Assembly (NCBI RefSeq): GCF_003967035.1
Contig: NZ_AP018560.1
Location: 767,001-831,000, forward strand
DNA length: 64,000 nucleotides
Direction: 5' to 3'
Source of the DNA: Aerosticca soli
Lineage (GTDB): Bacteria > Pseudomonadota > Gammaproteobacteria > Xanthomonadales > Rhodanobacteraceae
Below the pieces are notes generated by a model. It was not told where the DNA came from. It worked only from the letters and a program-made list of their open reading frames with translations, and ran no database searches. A program made the translations under genes and the position numbers. This document shows positions 9,709-18,493 of this stretch, one piece after another (the stretch's first letter is position 1; every line of letters starts with the position of its first letter).

Positions 9709-10728
9709 ATGAGCGACCTGCTTTCCCAGGAGGAGATCGACGCCCTGCTCGAGGGCGTCAACGGCGGCAAGGTGGAGACCGGCAGCGACGAGCCGCTGCC
9801 GCCCGGTGCGGTACGGCCGTACGACTTCACCCAGCAGGACCGCATCGTGCGCGGCCGGTTGCCGACGCTGGAGATGGTCAACGACCGCTTCGCGCGCTAT
9901 TTCCGCACCGCGCTGTTCGGCGTCCTGCGCAAGACCTGCGAGGTCGCCGTGCTCGGCGTGAAGATGCTCAAGTTCAACGAGTACGTGCACGGCCTGGTGG
10001 TGCCGGCGAGCCTGAACCTGGTGCGCATGAAGCCGCTGCGCGGCACCGCGCTGGTGGTGTTCGAACCGCGTCTGGTGTTCAGCGTGATCGACAACTTCTT
10101 CGGCGGCGACGGGCGCTTCCACGCGCGCATCGAGGGCCGCGACTTCACTCCCACCGAGAGCCGGGTGATCCAGATCCTGCTCAACGAGTTCTTCGCCGCC
10201 ACCGTCGAGGCGTGGGCGCCGGTGCTCGCGCTGGAATTCGAATATCAGAACTCCGAGATCAACCCGCAGTTCGCCAACATCGTCAGTCCCACCGAGACGG
10301 TGGTGGTGTCGCGCTTCCACGTCGAGCTCGACGGCGGCGGCGGCGAGATCCACCTAACCCTGCCGTATGCGATGGTCGAGCCGATCCGCACCCTGCTCGA
10401 TGCCGGCGTGCAGAGCGACCGCGTCGAGCGCGACGACCGCTGGGCCGAGCTGCTGCACGAGGAGATCTTCGACGCCGAGGTCGAGCTGAGCGCGCTGCTC
10501 TTGGAGACCGAACTCTCGATCGGCGACTTCCTGCGCCTGCGCCCGGGTGACGTGATTCCGGTGCAGTTGCCCGAGACCGCCACCGTGTTCGCCGAGGACG
10601 TACCGATTTTCCGCGCCCGCTACGGTCAGGCCAACGGCCGCGCCGCGGTGCGCTATCTCGCCCCCGCCGGCCGCCGCGAGGCGGCGCTGGCCGACAAACT
10701 CGATGACCTGGAGAAAAAGACCGCATGA
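9709..10728 (+). CDS. fliM: Flagellar motor switch protein FliM
   Basis: A 339-residue C-ring protein that receives phosphorylated CheY. The N-terminal CheY-binding peptide LSQEEIDALLEG is intact at residues 4-15. The middle CheC-like domain includes the GG(D/E) region SVIDNFFGGDGRF, and a SpoA-type C-terminal domain binds FliN. It ends 4 bases into fliN. All hallmarks are present, so it should be functional. Confidence 0.97.
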   Translation: MSDLLSQEEIDALLEGVNGGKVETGSDEPLPPGAVRPYDFTQQDRIVRGRLPTLEMVNDRFARYFRTALFGVLRKTCEVAVLGVKMLKFNEYVHGLVVPASLNLVRMKPLRGTALVVFEPRLVFSVIDNFFGGDGRFHARIEGRDFTPTESRVIQILLNEFFAATVEAWAPVLALEFEYQNSEINPQFANIVSPTETVVVSRFHVELDGGGGEIHLTLPYAMVEPIRTLLDAGVQSDRVERDDRWAELLHEEIFDAEVELSALLLETELSIGDFLRLRPGDVIPVQLPETATVFAEDVPIFRARYGQANGRAAVRYLAPAGRREAALADKLDDLEKKTA

Positions 10729-11048
10729 ACGCCCAAGACCCGGCCGCCCAGGCCGCCGCGCCGACGTCCGAAGCCGGCGAGAACTCGGATGTCAACCTGG
10801 ACATGATCCTCGACGTGCCGGTGACGCTGTCGATGGAAGTCGGCCGCACCCGCATCAGCATCCGCAACCTGCTGCAGCTCAACCAGGGCTCGGTGGTGGA
10901 GCTGGACCGCGCCGCCGGCGAACCGCTGGACGTGTTCGTCAATGGCACCCTGGTCGCGCATGGCGAGGTGGTGGTGATCAACGAGAAGTTCGGCATCCGC
11001 CTGACCGACGTGATCAGCCCGGCTGAACGTGTGCGCAAGCTGCGCTGA
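10725..11048 (+). CDS. fliN: Flagellar motor switch protein FliN
   Basis: A 107-residue C-ring protein made essentially of one SpoA domain (from about 25 onward: [20 protein letters not shown], then [20 protein letters not shown]). It forms the bottom of the C-ring with FliM and docks FliH for export. The N-terminal extension is short and Ala-rich. It overlaps fliM by 4 bases. Confidence 0.96.
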   Translation: MNAQDPAAQAAAPTSEAGENSDVNLDMILDVPVTLSMEVGRTRISIRNLLQLNQGSVVELDRAAGEPLDVFVNGTLVAHGEVVVINEKFGIRLTDVISPAERVRKLR

Positions 11049-11053
11049 GGGCC

Positions 11054-11422
11054 ATGCGCATGCGACTTGCCATCGCGCCCGCGGCGATGCCGACCGTCGA
11101 TCTCGGCGGCGAGCTGCTGCGCGCCGTGTTGGGCCTGGCCGCCATCGTGGCGCTGATCCTGCTCGCCGGCTGGCTGAGCCGCCGGCTGCAGGCACGCGCC
11201 GCGCCCGGCGGACGGCGCCTGCGCTGCGTCGAGAGCATGGCGCTCGGTGCCCGCGAACGGGTGCTGCTGCTCGACGCCGATGGCAAGCGGCTGTTGATCG
11301 GCGTCGGTGCCGGCGGCGTGCGCACCCTGCATGTCTACGAAGGCCAGGCCCCCGAACCCGCGCCGCCCGCTCCGCCGCCCGCCTTCGGCGAGCTGCTCGG
11401 CCGGCTGAGGCGCAGGCCATGA
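11054..11422 (+). CDS. fliO: Flagellar biosynthesis protein FliO
   Basis: A 122-residue protein with one transmembrane helix at about 20-42 ([20 protein letters not shown]) and a small cytoplasmic domain ([20 protein letters not shown]) of the FliO/FliZ type. FliO helps FliP assemble into the export gate. An ATG at 11060 is an equally possible start, because GAGGG lies 3 bases before 11054 and 9 before 11060. It overlaps fliP by 4 bases. Confidence 0.88.
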   Translation: MRMRLAIAPAAMPTVDLGGELLRAVLGLAAIVALILLAGWLSRRLQARAAPGGRRLRCVESMALGARERVLLLDADGKRLLIGVGAGGVRTLHVYEGQAPEPAPPAPPPAFGELLGRLRRRP

Positions 11423-12222
11423 GCGCGCGTCCGTGCCGGCTGCTGCGCCTGCTGCTGCTTGCGCTGGCGTTCGCGTTGCCGCTCGCCCCCGCGCTGGCGC
11501 AGGAGGCGCCGGCCACCGGCGTCACCGCTTCCGCGCCGGCCCCGGGCGGCCTGCCCGCGCTCACCGTGCGCACCGCGCCGGGCGGCGGCCAGACCTGGAC
11601 GCTGTCCCTGCAGGTGCTGGCGCTGATGACGGCGCTCACTTTGCTGCCGGCCATCCTGCTGATGATGACCTCGTTCACGCGGATCATCATCGTGCTGGGT
11701 TTCCTGCGCCAGGCGCTCGGCACCCAGTCGACGCCGCCCAACCAGGTCCTGCTGGGGCTGGCCTTGTTCCTCACCCTGTTCGTGATGTCCCCGGTGCTGC
11801 ACAAGTCCTACGCGGAAGGCGTGAAACCCTACATGGACGGCCAGCTCGCCGCCGAGCAGGCGCTGCCGGCCGCCGCCGCGCCGTTCAAGCATTTCATGCT
11901 CGACCAGACCCGCGACGCGGACCTGCAGCTGTTCGCCCGCCTGGCCGGCGAGAAGCCGTTTGCCGACAAGGACGCGGTGCCGTTCCGGGTGGCACTGCCG
12001 GCGTTCGTCACCTCCGAGCTCAAGACCGCGTTCCAGATGGGCTTTCTGCTGTTCATCCCGTTCCTGATCATCGATCTGGTGGTGGCCAGCGTGCTGATGT
12101 CGATGGGCATGATGATGGTCTCGCCGATGATCATCTCGCTGCCGTTCAAGATCATGCTGTTCGTGCTGGTGGACGGCTGGACGCTGCTGGTCGGCACGCT
12201 GGCGGGGAGCTTCTACACATGA
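11419..12222 (+). CDS. fliP: Flagellar export gate protein FliP
   Basis: A 267-residue core protein of the export gate. A cleavable signal peptide is visible ([20 protein letters not shown], about 8-27), which is a FliP feature. Four hydrophobic segments follow, with the family signature [20 protein letters not shown] and the C-terminal [20 protein letters not shown]. The start at 11419 overlaps the fliO stop (ATGA); an open frame extending back to 11029 lies in another frame over fliO and is not used. Unusually, about 360 bp separate it from fliQ. Confidence 0.96.
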   Translation: MSARPCRLLRLLLLALAFALPLAPALAQEAPATGVTASAPAPGGLPALTVRTAPGGGQTWTLSLQVLALMTALTLLPAILLMMTSFTRIIIVLGFLRQALGTQSTPPNQVLLGLALFLTLFVMSPVLHKSYAEGVKPYMDGQLAAEQALPAAAAPFKHFMLDQTRDADLQLFARLAGEKPFADKDAVPFRVALPAFVTSELKTAFQMGFLLFIPFLIIDLVVASVLMSMGMMMVSPMIISLPFKIMLFVLVDGWTLLVGTLAGSFYT

Positions 12223-12583
12223 CCTTCGCCACCCACTTTTCTCCCTTGTCCCGTAGGGGAGGGTGCCGGGGTGAGGGATCGGCCTTTCGCTACTTCCGCA
12301 GGTGGGCGATCGGGTTTTTCGACGGCGCCGTTCCCGTGCCGACGAAAAACCGGCCGGCCACCCTGCGGGCAGGTCCGCCACCCATCCGCCGTGCCCTGGC
12401 GGCCCCCAACAGCAGCGCGCTTCCTGCGCGGACTTCCCGCACGCGCTGTGTAGGCGTAAGTCCGGTGGCAGGCCACGCAAGCGCGTCGTTCGAATGCATG
12501 CGCAATGGGATGCGCCATGCGCTTGCCCCCTTCCGCCGGCCAGCGGGGAAAAGGGGCAAAGGCACGCGAAGCGAGGTTCTCGT
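12223..12583. repeat. Hairpin-rich non-coding insert between fliP and fliQ
   Basis: These 361 bp sit where fliP and fliQ normally almost touch. No plausible gene is seen. At 12239-12275 there is a CTCCC..GGGGAGGG..GGGGTGAGGG block like the palindromic repeats dispersed in many proteobacterial genomes. At 12313-12351 there is a strong hairpin. At about 12527-12557 an imperfect palindrome (CCCCCTT..CGCTGG-type arms, GGGGAAAAGGGGC) lies just before fliQ. The element probably belongs to a repeat family, but only a genome comparison could show that. Readthrough must occur if fliQ, fliR and flhBA depend on the fliL promoter. Confidence 0.55.
12313..12351. other. 14-bp hairpin within the fliP-fliQ insert
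   Basis: GGTTTTTCGACGGC (12313-12326) pairs with GCCGACGAAAAACC (12338-12351) at 13 of 14 positions across an 11-base loop. It is much the strongest secondary structure in this gap. It could be the core of a small mobile palindromic element, a processing site or an attenuator. The T-run is inside the stem, so it does not look like an intrinsic terminator on the plus strand. Confidence 0.5.
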
Positions 12584-12853
12584 ATGACCCCGGAGTCCGT
12601 CATCCAATTCGGCCAGCATGCGCTGTACGTGGCCATGCTGGTGGCGATGCCGCTCTTGCTCACCGCGCTGGTGGTGGGACTCCTGATCGGCGTGGTGCAG
12701 GCGGCCACGCAGATCAACGAGATGACGCTGTCGTTCATACCCAAGCTGATCGCGATGGCGCTGGTGGCACTGATCGCCGGGCCGTGGATGCTGCGCACCC
12801 TGGTCGCCTTCACCCGGCAGCTGATCGAGGGGCTGCCGGGGGCGGTGAAGTGA
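12584..12853 (+). CDS. fliQ: Flagellar export gate protein FliQ
   Basis: An 89-residue protein with two transmembrane helices, matching FliQ (MTPESVIQFGQHALYVAMLV, then LLIGVVQAATQINEMTLSFI). Together with FliP and FliR it forms the export gate. The start at 12584 gives the standard length; the frame stays open upstream to 12302 but that part reads through the hairpin insert and does not resemble FliQ. The stop codon shares its last A with the fliR start. Confidence 0.96.
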   Translation: MTPESVIQFGQHALYVAMLVAMPLLLTALVVGLLIGVVQAATQINEMTLSFIPKLIAMALVALIAGPWMLRTLVAFTRQLIEGLPGAVK

Positions 12854-13644
12854 TGCCGGCGACGCCGCTCGTGCTCGATCCGGCGAGCTGGCAGCCGTGG
12901 CTCGGCCGCCTGCTGTGGACGCTGGCGCGGGTCAGCGGGCTGTGCCTGACCGCGCCGGTGCTGGGCGCCACGGTGATACCGGCGACGATCCGCGCGGCGC
13001 TGGTGCTGCTGCTTACCGGGGTGCTGGTGCCGCTGATGCCGGGATCGGCGCTCGAGCCGTTCTCGGCGGCCGGCGTGGCGGCCTTCGTCGGCCAGCTGCT
13101 GCAGGGCGCGCTGCTCGGTTTCGTGCTGCGGCTGGTGTTCGAGGCGGTGGCCTTCGGCGGCCAGCTGATCGCGCAGAGCATGAACCTGGGCTTTGCCGAG
13201 ACGATCAATCCCGGCGCGGGCGGCAGCACGCCGGTGCTCGGCCAGTTCCACACCGCCCTGGTGACCTTGCTGTTCCTGGCGCTGGACGGGCATCTGGCCC
13301 TGATCGGCCTGCTCGCCGAGAGCCTGCGTACCTTGCCGCCGGGATCGGCGCTGGACGGCGCGGACGGCCTGCATGCGGTGGTGCTGTTCGGCGGCGAACT
13401 CTTCGCCGGCGCGGTGCGGGTGGCGCTGCCGGCGATGATCGCCCTGCTGGTGGTCAACGCCGGTTTTGCCGCGATCAGCCGCGCGGCGCCGGCGATGAAT
13501 CTCTTCGCGGTGGGTTTCCCGATCACGCTGACGCTCGGCCTGGTCGTGCTGCTGCTCGCGCTGCGCGGTCTGCCCGGCGCGTTCACCGCGCTGCAGGAGA
13601 CGGCCTGGACGCTGCTGCGCCGTCTCGCCGGCGTGGTGCCTTGA
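12853..13644 (+). CDS. fliR: Flagellar export gate protein FliR
   Basis: A 263-residue, strongly hydrophobic protein with about six transmembrane segments. It contains the FliR signatures QSMNLGFAETINPGAGG and SRAAPAMNLFAVGFPITLTL. FliR completes the gate with FliP and FliQ and contacts FlhB. The start overlaps the fliQ stop by one base (TGATG). An open frame extending upstream to 12505 is a shadow over fliQ. Confidence 0.96.
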   Translation: MPATPLVLDPASWQPWLGRLLWTLARVSGLCLTAPVLGATVIPATIRAALVLLLTGVLVPLMPGSALEPFSAAGVAAFVGQLLQGALLGFVLRLVFEAVAFGGQLIAQSMNLGFAETINPGAGGSTPVLGQFHTALVTLLFLALDGHLALIGLLAESLRTLPPGSALDGADGLHAVVLFGGELFAGAVRVALPAMIALLVVNAGFAAISRAAPAMNLFAVGFPITLTLGLVVLLLALRGLPGAFTALQETAWTLLRRLAGVVP

Positions 13645-13658
13645 CCGGGTGAGCTGCC

Positions 13659-14804
13659 ATGGCCGAGCACGACGACGACCAGGAACGCACCGAACAACCT
13701 TCGGAAAAACGCCTCAAGGAGGCGCGCGAGAAGGGCGACGTCCCGCGCTCGCGCGATCTTTCCGGCGCGCTGGTGGTGCTGGCCGCGCTCGCCGCCTTGC
13801 TCGCCGGCGCGCCCTCGGCTTACGTGCACGCCCGGCGCATCTACACGCTCGGGCTGGCCTACGATCGCGCGGCGCTGTTTTCCGATGCGCTGCCCGCGCG
13901 GGTGCTCGCCGGTGCACTGCGCGAGGCGCTGGCCTTGTTCGCGCCGATCGCGTTGGCCGCGTTGGCGGCCTGCTTCGCCGCGCCGGCGCTGCTCGGCGGG
14001 CTCCTGTTCAGCGGCCAGGCGCTCACGCCCAAGTTCGAGCGGCTCGATCCGCTGGCCGGCCTGCGCCGCATCTTCGCCATGCGCGCCCTGGAGGAGCTGG
14101 CCAAGTCGCTGCTCAAGCTGGTGCTGATCGGTGCCGGGCTCGCCCTGCTGCTCAAGCACTGGGAGGGCGAGCTGCTGGCCACCGGCACCGGCGCGGTGGT
14201 GCCCGGCATCGTGCGCGGGCTGGGCCTGCTCGGGCGCGCGGCGCTGATGCTGGCCGGCATGCTCGCGCTGATCGGCGGCCTGGATGCGCTGTACCAGAAG
14301 TACGACTACGGCAAGCGCCTGCGCATGACCCGCCAGGAACTCAAGGACGAGGCCAAGGAAACCGAGGGCAACCCGGAGATCAAGAGCCGCGTGCGCCGCG
14401 TGCAGTACGAGATGTCGCGCCGGCGGATGATGCAGGCGCTGCCCAAGGCCGACGTGGTGGTGACCAACCCGACCCATTTCGCGGTGGCGCTGGTCTATGA
14501 CGAAGGCCGCGCCGGCGCGCCGCGGGTGATCGCCAAGGGCGTGGACGAACTGGCCCGGCAGATCCGCCAGGTGGCCGCCGCGCACCGCATTCCCGAGGTC
14601 CAGGCGCCGCCGTTGGCACGAGCCTTGTATGCCACTACCGCGCTGGACCGCGAGATCCCGGTGACGCTGTACGTGGCGGTGGCGCAGGTGCTGGCCTACG
14701 TCTACCAGTTGAAACAGGCCGCCCAGCGCGGCGACGTTCCGCCCGTCGCGCCCAATCCCGAGATCGACCCGGACCTGATGGGCCCGTACCGGCCCGGCCC
14801 CTGA
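13659..14804 (+). CDS. flhB: Flagellar export switch protein FlhB
   Basis: A 381-residue protein with four transmembrane helices (about 30-210) and a cytoplasmic domain that cleaves itself and switches export from hook to filament substrates. The cleavage motif NPTH is intact at 270-273. Downstream, the PLARALY segment (codons 318-324) uses a run of codons rare in this genome and overlaps a sigma-54 promoter-like sequence. A separate FlhB C-terminal-like protein (FhlB) is encoded at 33390-33653. Confidence 0.97.
   Translation: MAEHDDDQERTEQPSEKRLKEAREKGDVPRSRDLSGALVVLAALAALLAGAPSAYVHARRIYTLGLAYDRAALFSDALPARVLAGALREALALFAPIALAALAACFAAPALLGGLLFSGQALTPKFERLDPLAGLRRIFAMRALEELAKSLLKLVLIGAGLALLLKHWEGELLATGTGAVVPGIVRGLGLLGRAALMLAGMLALIGGLDALYQKYDYGKRLRMTRQELKDEAKETEGNPEIKSRVRRVQYEMSRRRMMQALPKADVVVTNPTHFAVALVYDEGRAGAPRVIAKGVDELARQIRQVAAAHRIPEVQAPPLARALYATTALDREIPVTLYVAVAQVLAYVYQLKQAAQRGDVPPVAPNPEIDPDLMGPYRPGP
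14613..14629 (+). promoter_or_regulatory. Candidate sigma-54 promoter for flhA inside flhB
   Basis: TTGGCACG-A-GCC-TTGTA agrees with YTGGCACGRNNNTTGCW at every position but one: the -12 GC is GT. Spacing is exact. It lies 213-229 bases before flhA, within codons 319-324 of flhB, which here are TTG GCA CGA GCC TTG TAT instead of the usual CTG, GCG, CGC and TAC. The codon shift suggests selection for the overlapping DNA signal. The GT mismatch in the most conserved pair keeps confidence moderate. Confidence 0.45.
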
Positions 14805-14841
14805 AGGGCGCGACACCCCAAGCTTCCAAAGGAACCTGCGC

Positions 14842-16932
14842 ATGGCCGCGATCGGCGTGCTCGACAACCTGAAGACGATCGGCCGGCGCGGCATCGGCGC
14901 GCCGATCATGCTGCTGGCCGCGCTGGCGATGCTGATGCTGCCGCTGCCGCCGTTCCTGCTGGACATGCTGTTCAGCTTCAACATCGCGCTGTCGCTGGTG
15001 ATCCTGCTGGCGGTGATCTACGTGATGCGGCCGCTGGAGTTCGCCGCCTTCCCGACCGTGGTGCTTGGCGCCACGCTGCTGCGCCTGGCGCTCAACATCG
15101 CCTCCACCCGCGTGGTGCTGCTGCACGGCCACGACGGCCCCGGCGCCGCCGGCAAGGTGATCGAGGCGTTCGGCGAGTTCGTCATCGGCGGCAACTTCGC
15201 CGTCGGCCTGGTGGTCTTTGCCATCCTCACCATCATCAATTTCGTGGTGGTGACCAAGGGCGCCACCCGCGTGTCGGAAGTCACCGCGCGCTTCACCCTG
15301 GACGCGATGCCCGGCAAGCAGATGGCCATCGACGCCGATCTCAACGCCGGTTTGTTGACGCAGGAACAGGCCCGCGAGCGCCGCCAGGAAGTGCGCGAGG
15401 AGGCCGATTTCTACGGCTCCATGGACGGCGCTTCCAAGTTCGTGCGCGGCGATGCCACCGCCGGCATCCTGATCCTGTTCATCAACATCATCGGCGGTTT
15501 CATCGTCGGGGTGATGCAGCACGGGCTGTCCGCCGGCGAGGCGGCGCGCACCTACACCCTGCTCAGCATCGGCGACGGCCTGGTGGCGCAGGTGCCCTCG
15601 CTGATGCTCTCGATCGCCACCGCGGTCATCGTCACCCGCGTCTCGCGCGCGCAGGACATGGGCAAGCAGGTGGTGAGCCAGCTGTTCGGCCAGCCGCGCG
15701 TGCTGGCGGTGGCCGGCGCGGTGCTCGGCGTGATGGGGCTGATTCCGGGCATGCCCAACCTCGCCTTCCTGCTGCTCGGCGGCATCCTGGGCGGCGCGGC
15801 CTACCTCAAGCTCAAGCGCGAGCGCGAGACCCGCGAAAAGCTCGCCGCACCGGCCGCCGAAACGCCCGCGCCGGCCGCGCCGGCCGAACGCATGGAGCTG
15901 TCCTGGGAGGATCTGTCCGGCGTCGATCCGCTGGGGCTGGAGGTGGGCTACCGGCTGATTCCGCTGGTGGACGTGCACCAGGGCGGCGAGCTCATGGGGC
16001 GGATCAAGTCGGTGCGCCGCAAGCTGTCGCAGGAACTCGGCTTCCTGATCCCGCCGGTGCACATCCGCGACAACCTCGACCTTGGCCCCAACACCTACCG
16101 CATCACCCTGATGGGCGTGTCCATGGGCGAGGCGGAGGTGTATACCGACCGCCTGCTGGCGATCAATCCGGGCCACGTGCACGGCCCGCTGAACGGCATC
16201 GCCACCCGGGATCCGGCGTTCGGGCTGGAGGCGGTGTGGATCGAGCCTGGCCTACGCGAGACCGCGCAGGGGCTGGGCTATACGGTGGTCGACCCGGCCA
16301 CCGTCATCGCCACGCATCTTTCGCACATTCTGGGCAACCACGCCCACGAACTGCTGAGCCATCAGGACGTGCAGCAGCTCCTGGACCGGCTGGCGCAGAC
16401 CGCGCCCAAGCTGGTCGAGGAACTGGTGCCCAAGCGGCTGCCGCTCGGCGTGGTGGTCAAGGTGCTGCAGAACCTGCTCGCCGAACGGGTGCCGATCCGC
16501 AACATGCGCACCATCGTCGAAACCTTGGCGGAACACGCCGGCCAGAGTCAGGATCCCGGCGTGCTGACCGCCGCCGTGCGGGTGGCGCTCGGGCGCCAGA
16601 TCGTGCAGGAGATCGCCGGCCTGGACACCGAGATCCCGGTCATCACCCTGGCGCCGGAGCTCGAGCAGATCCTGATGAACTCGCTCTCCGGCAGCGGTCC
16701 GGCCGGCGCGGCGGTGGAGCCGGGGCTGGCCGACCGTCTGCAGCAGGCGGTGGCCGAGGCGGCGCGGCGCCAGGAAATGAACGGCGAGCCGGCGGTGCTG
16801 CTGGTGCCGCCGGCCCTGCGGCCCTGGCTCGCCCGCTTCACCCGGCATGTGGCACAAAACCTGCACGTGCTCGCCTACAACGAAGTGCCCGACAACCGCC
16901 GCGTGCGGCTGGTGCAGGCGCTGGGACGTTGA
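14842..16932 (+). CDS. flhA: Flagellar export gate protein FlhA
   Basis: A 696-residue protein with eight transmembrane helices (about 20-310) and a large cytoplasmic ring domain that binds chaperone-substrate complexes and FliJ. The FHIPEP-family region is clear (TARFTLDAMPGKQMAIDADL). The soluble domain includes VDPLGLEVGYRLIPLVD. The length is normal. AAAGGA lies 12 bases upstream of the ATG as a plausible ribosome site. Transcription is probably from fliL and from the candidate promoter in flhB. Confidence 0.97.
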   Translation: MAAIGVLDNLKTIGRRGIGAPIMLLAALAMLMLPLPPFLLDMLFSFNIALSLVILLAVIYVMRPLEFAAFPTVVLGATLLRLALNIASTRVVLLHGHDGPGAAGKVIEAFGEFVIGGNFAVGLVVFAILTIINFVVVTKGATRVSEVTARFTLDAMPGKQMAIDADLNAGLLTQEQARERRQEVREEADFYGSMDGASKFVRGDATAGILILFINIIGGFIVGVMQHGLSAGEAARTYTLLSIGDGLVAQVPSLMLSIATAVIVTRVSRAQDMGKQVVSQLFGQPRVLAVAGAVLGVMGLIPGMPNLAFLLLGGILGGAAYLKLKRERETREKLAAPAAETPAPAAPAERMELSWEDLSGVDPLGLEVGYRLIPLVDVHQGGELMGRIKSVRRKLSQELGFLIPPVHIRDNLDLGPNTYRITLMGVSMGEAEVYTDRLLAINPGHVHGPLNGIATRDPAFGLEAVWIEPGLRETAQGLGYTVVDPATVIATHLSHILGNHAHELLSHQDVQQLLDRLAQTAPKLVEELVPKRLPLGVVVKVLQNLLAERVPIRNMRTIVETLAEHAGQSQDPGVLTAAVRVALGRQIVQEIAGLDTEIPVITLAPELEQILMNSLSGSGPAGAAVEPGLADRLQQAVAEAARRQEMNGEPAVLLVPPALRPWLARFTRHVAQNLHVLAYNEVPDNRRVRLVQALGR

Positions 16933-16994
16933 GAGCCGGCATGGCACGGCCATGGTGAACGGGCTGACGGCCGGTTCTTCGAGCGGAGCGAGGC

Positions 16995-18488
16995 ATGAAA
17001 ATCAAGCGATTCGTGGCGCCGGACATGCGCCAGGCCATGCGCCTGGTGCGCGAGGAACAGGGTCCCGATGCGGTGATCCTGTCCACCCGCCGGTTGGACG
17101 AGGGCATCGAGGTGATCGCCGCCGTCGATTACGACGAGGCGCTGGTGCGCGAGGCGGCCAGCCAGGGCGTGCCGTTGCCGGCCGTGGCACCGGCCGAGCC
17201 GGCGCCTGAACCGACGCGCGCCGCCGCCCGGCCGCTGCCGCGAGACCCGTCCGCAGCGGGGCGCGAGGAGACGGCCGCGGCGCGGATGGACCGGCCCGCC
17301 GCGCCCGTCGCGGCCAGCACCGCGGGCGCGGCGCCGGGGCGCCATGACACCGCGTCGCGTCGTGCCGCCCAACCGGCCGGCGTCGACATGCCGTCGCCTG
17401 CCGTCGGCGCGCCGTCGCTCGCCCGACGCGATGCCGCCGCGGCGCGCCCAGACACCCCCGCGCCCGCCCGGGGGACGGCGGGTCGTCGTGAGACGGATGC
17501 CGACACAGCGGGTCATGCCGCACCGGGTGTACATCCGCTGCTCGAGCGCACCGCCGCCGACACCCGGCACCTGCGCGTGGAACTCGACGATCTGCGCGAC
17601 ATGCTGGAGATGCAGCTGTCCAGCCTGGTCTGGAACGACATGGAGCGGCGCCAGCCGCTGCGCGCGCGCATCCTGCGCGAACTCACCCGACTCGGCGTCG
17701 ATGCCGACGTCGCGCGCCGGCTGGCCGACGGACTGCCCGCCGAGCTCAACCCGGAGCAGGCCCGTTACCTGCCGCTCGGCCTGCTCGGCCGGGCGCTGCG
17801 GGTCGGCGCCCGCGAGCTCGCCGGCGCTCCCGGCATGCTGGCGCTGGTTGGTCCGACCGGGGTTGGCAAGACCACCACCGTGGCCAAGCTGGCCGCCCAC
17901 GCCGCGCGCCGGCACGGACCGGGCCAAGTGGCGCTGGTCAGCACCGATCACTACCGCATCGGCGGCGCGGCCCAGCTCGAGCATTACGGCCGTCTGCTCG
18001 GCGTGCGTGTCTACCCCGCCGACGACGCGGCCAGCCTGCGCCAGGTCCTGCGCATGCTGGAAGGCAAGCACACCGTGCTGGTGGACACCGCGGGCGTGGC
18101 CGGCTGCGACCCACGTCTGGAACAGCAGATGGACGTGCTGAACGAGGTGGCGCACAGCGGCGAGGTCAGCCTGCGTGCCTGCCTGGTGCTGGCCGCCAAT
18201 GCCCAGGCGCAGGCGCTGGACGAGGCGGTGCGCGCCTACCTGCCGCTGGCGCCCGGCGCCTGCATCCTCACCAAGTTGGACGAGGCGCCGTGTCTGGGCG
18301 GCGCGCTGTCGGTGCTGATCCGCCACCAGCTGGCGCTGGACTACACCGCCGACGGCCAGCGCGTCCCCGAGGACATCGCGGTGGCCGACGCCCGCACCCT
18401 GGTGTGCCGGGCGGCCAAGGGCACCCGGCAGCAACCGCCGGTGGACGACGAACTGATGGCCGAGCGTTTCGGCCTGGCGATGGCTTGA
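16995..18488 (+). CDS. flhF: Polar flagellar placement GTPase FlhF
   Basis: A 497-residue SRP-type GTPase that recruits the first flagellar parts to the cell pole. The conserved start MKIKRFVAPDMRQAMRLVRE is present. A disordered, Ala/Pro/Arg-rich linker spans about 55-180, and the NG domain follows with Walker A GPTGVGKTTT (286-295) and DTAGVAGCDPR. The presence of flhF and flhG indicates polar flagella. It lies 62 bases after flhA and just before flhG. Confidence 0.96.
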   Translation: MKIKRFVAPDMRQAMRLVREEQGPDAVILSTRRLDEGIEVIAAVDYDEALVREAASQGVPLPAVAPAEPAPEPTRAAARPLPRDPSAAGREETAAARMDRPAAPVAASTAGAAPGRHDTASRRAAQPAGVDMPSPAVGAPSLARRDAAAARPDTPAPARGTAGRRETDADTAGHAAPGVHPLLERTAADTRHLRVELDDLRDMLEMQLSSLVWNDMERRQPLRARILRELTRLGVDADVARRLADGLPAELNPEQARYLPLGLLGRALRVGARELAGAPGMLALVGPTGVGKTTTVAKLAAHAARRHGPGQVALVSTDHYRIGGAAQLEHYGRLLGVRVYPADDAASLRQVLRMLEGKHTVLVDTAGVAGCDPRLEQQMDVLNEVAHSGEVSLRACLVLAANAQAQALDEAVRAYLPLAPGACILTKLDEAPCLGGALSVLIRHQLALDYTADGQRVPEDIAVADARTLVCRAAKGTRQQPPVDDELMAERFGLAMA

Positions 18489-18493
18489 AAGGC

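Noticed and set aside
16941-16957. ATGGCACGGCCATGGTG before flhF as a sigma-54 promoter
   Set aside because: The -24 half is perfect, but the -12 element (TGGTG) misses both the T and the essential GC. The -24 half alone is expected several times by chance in this window.
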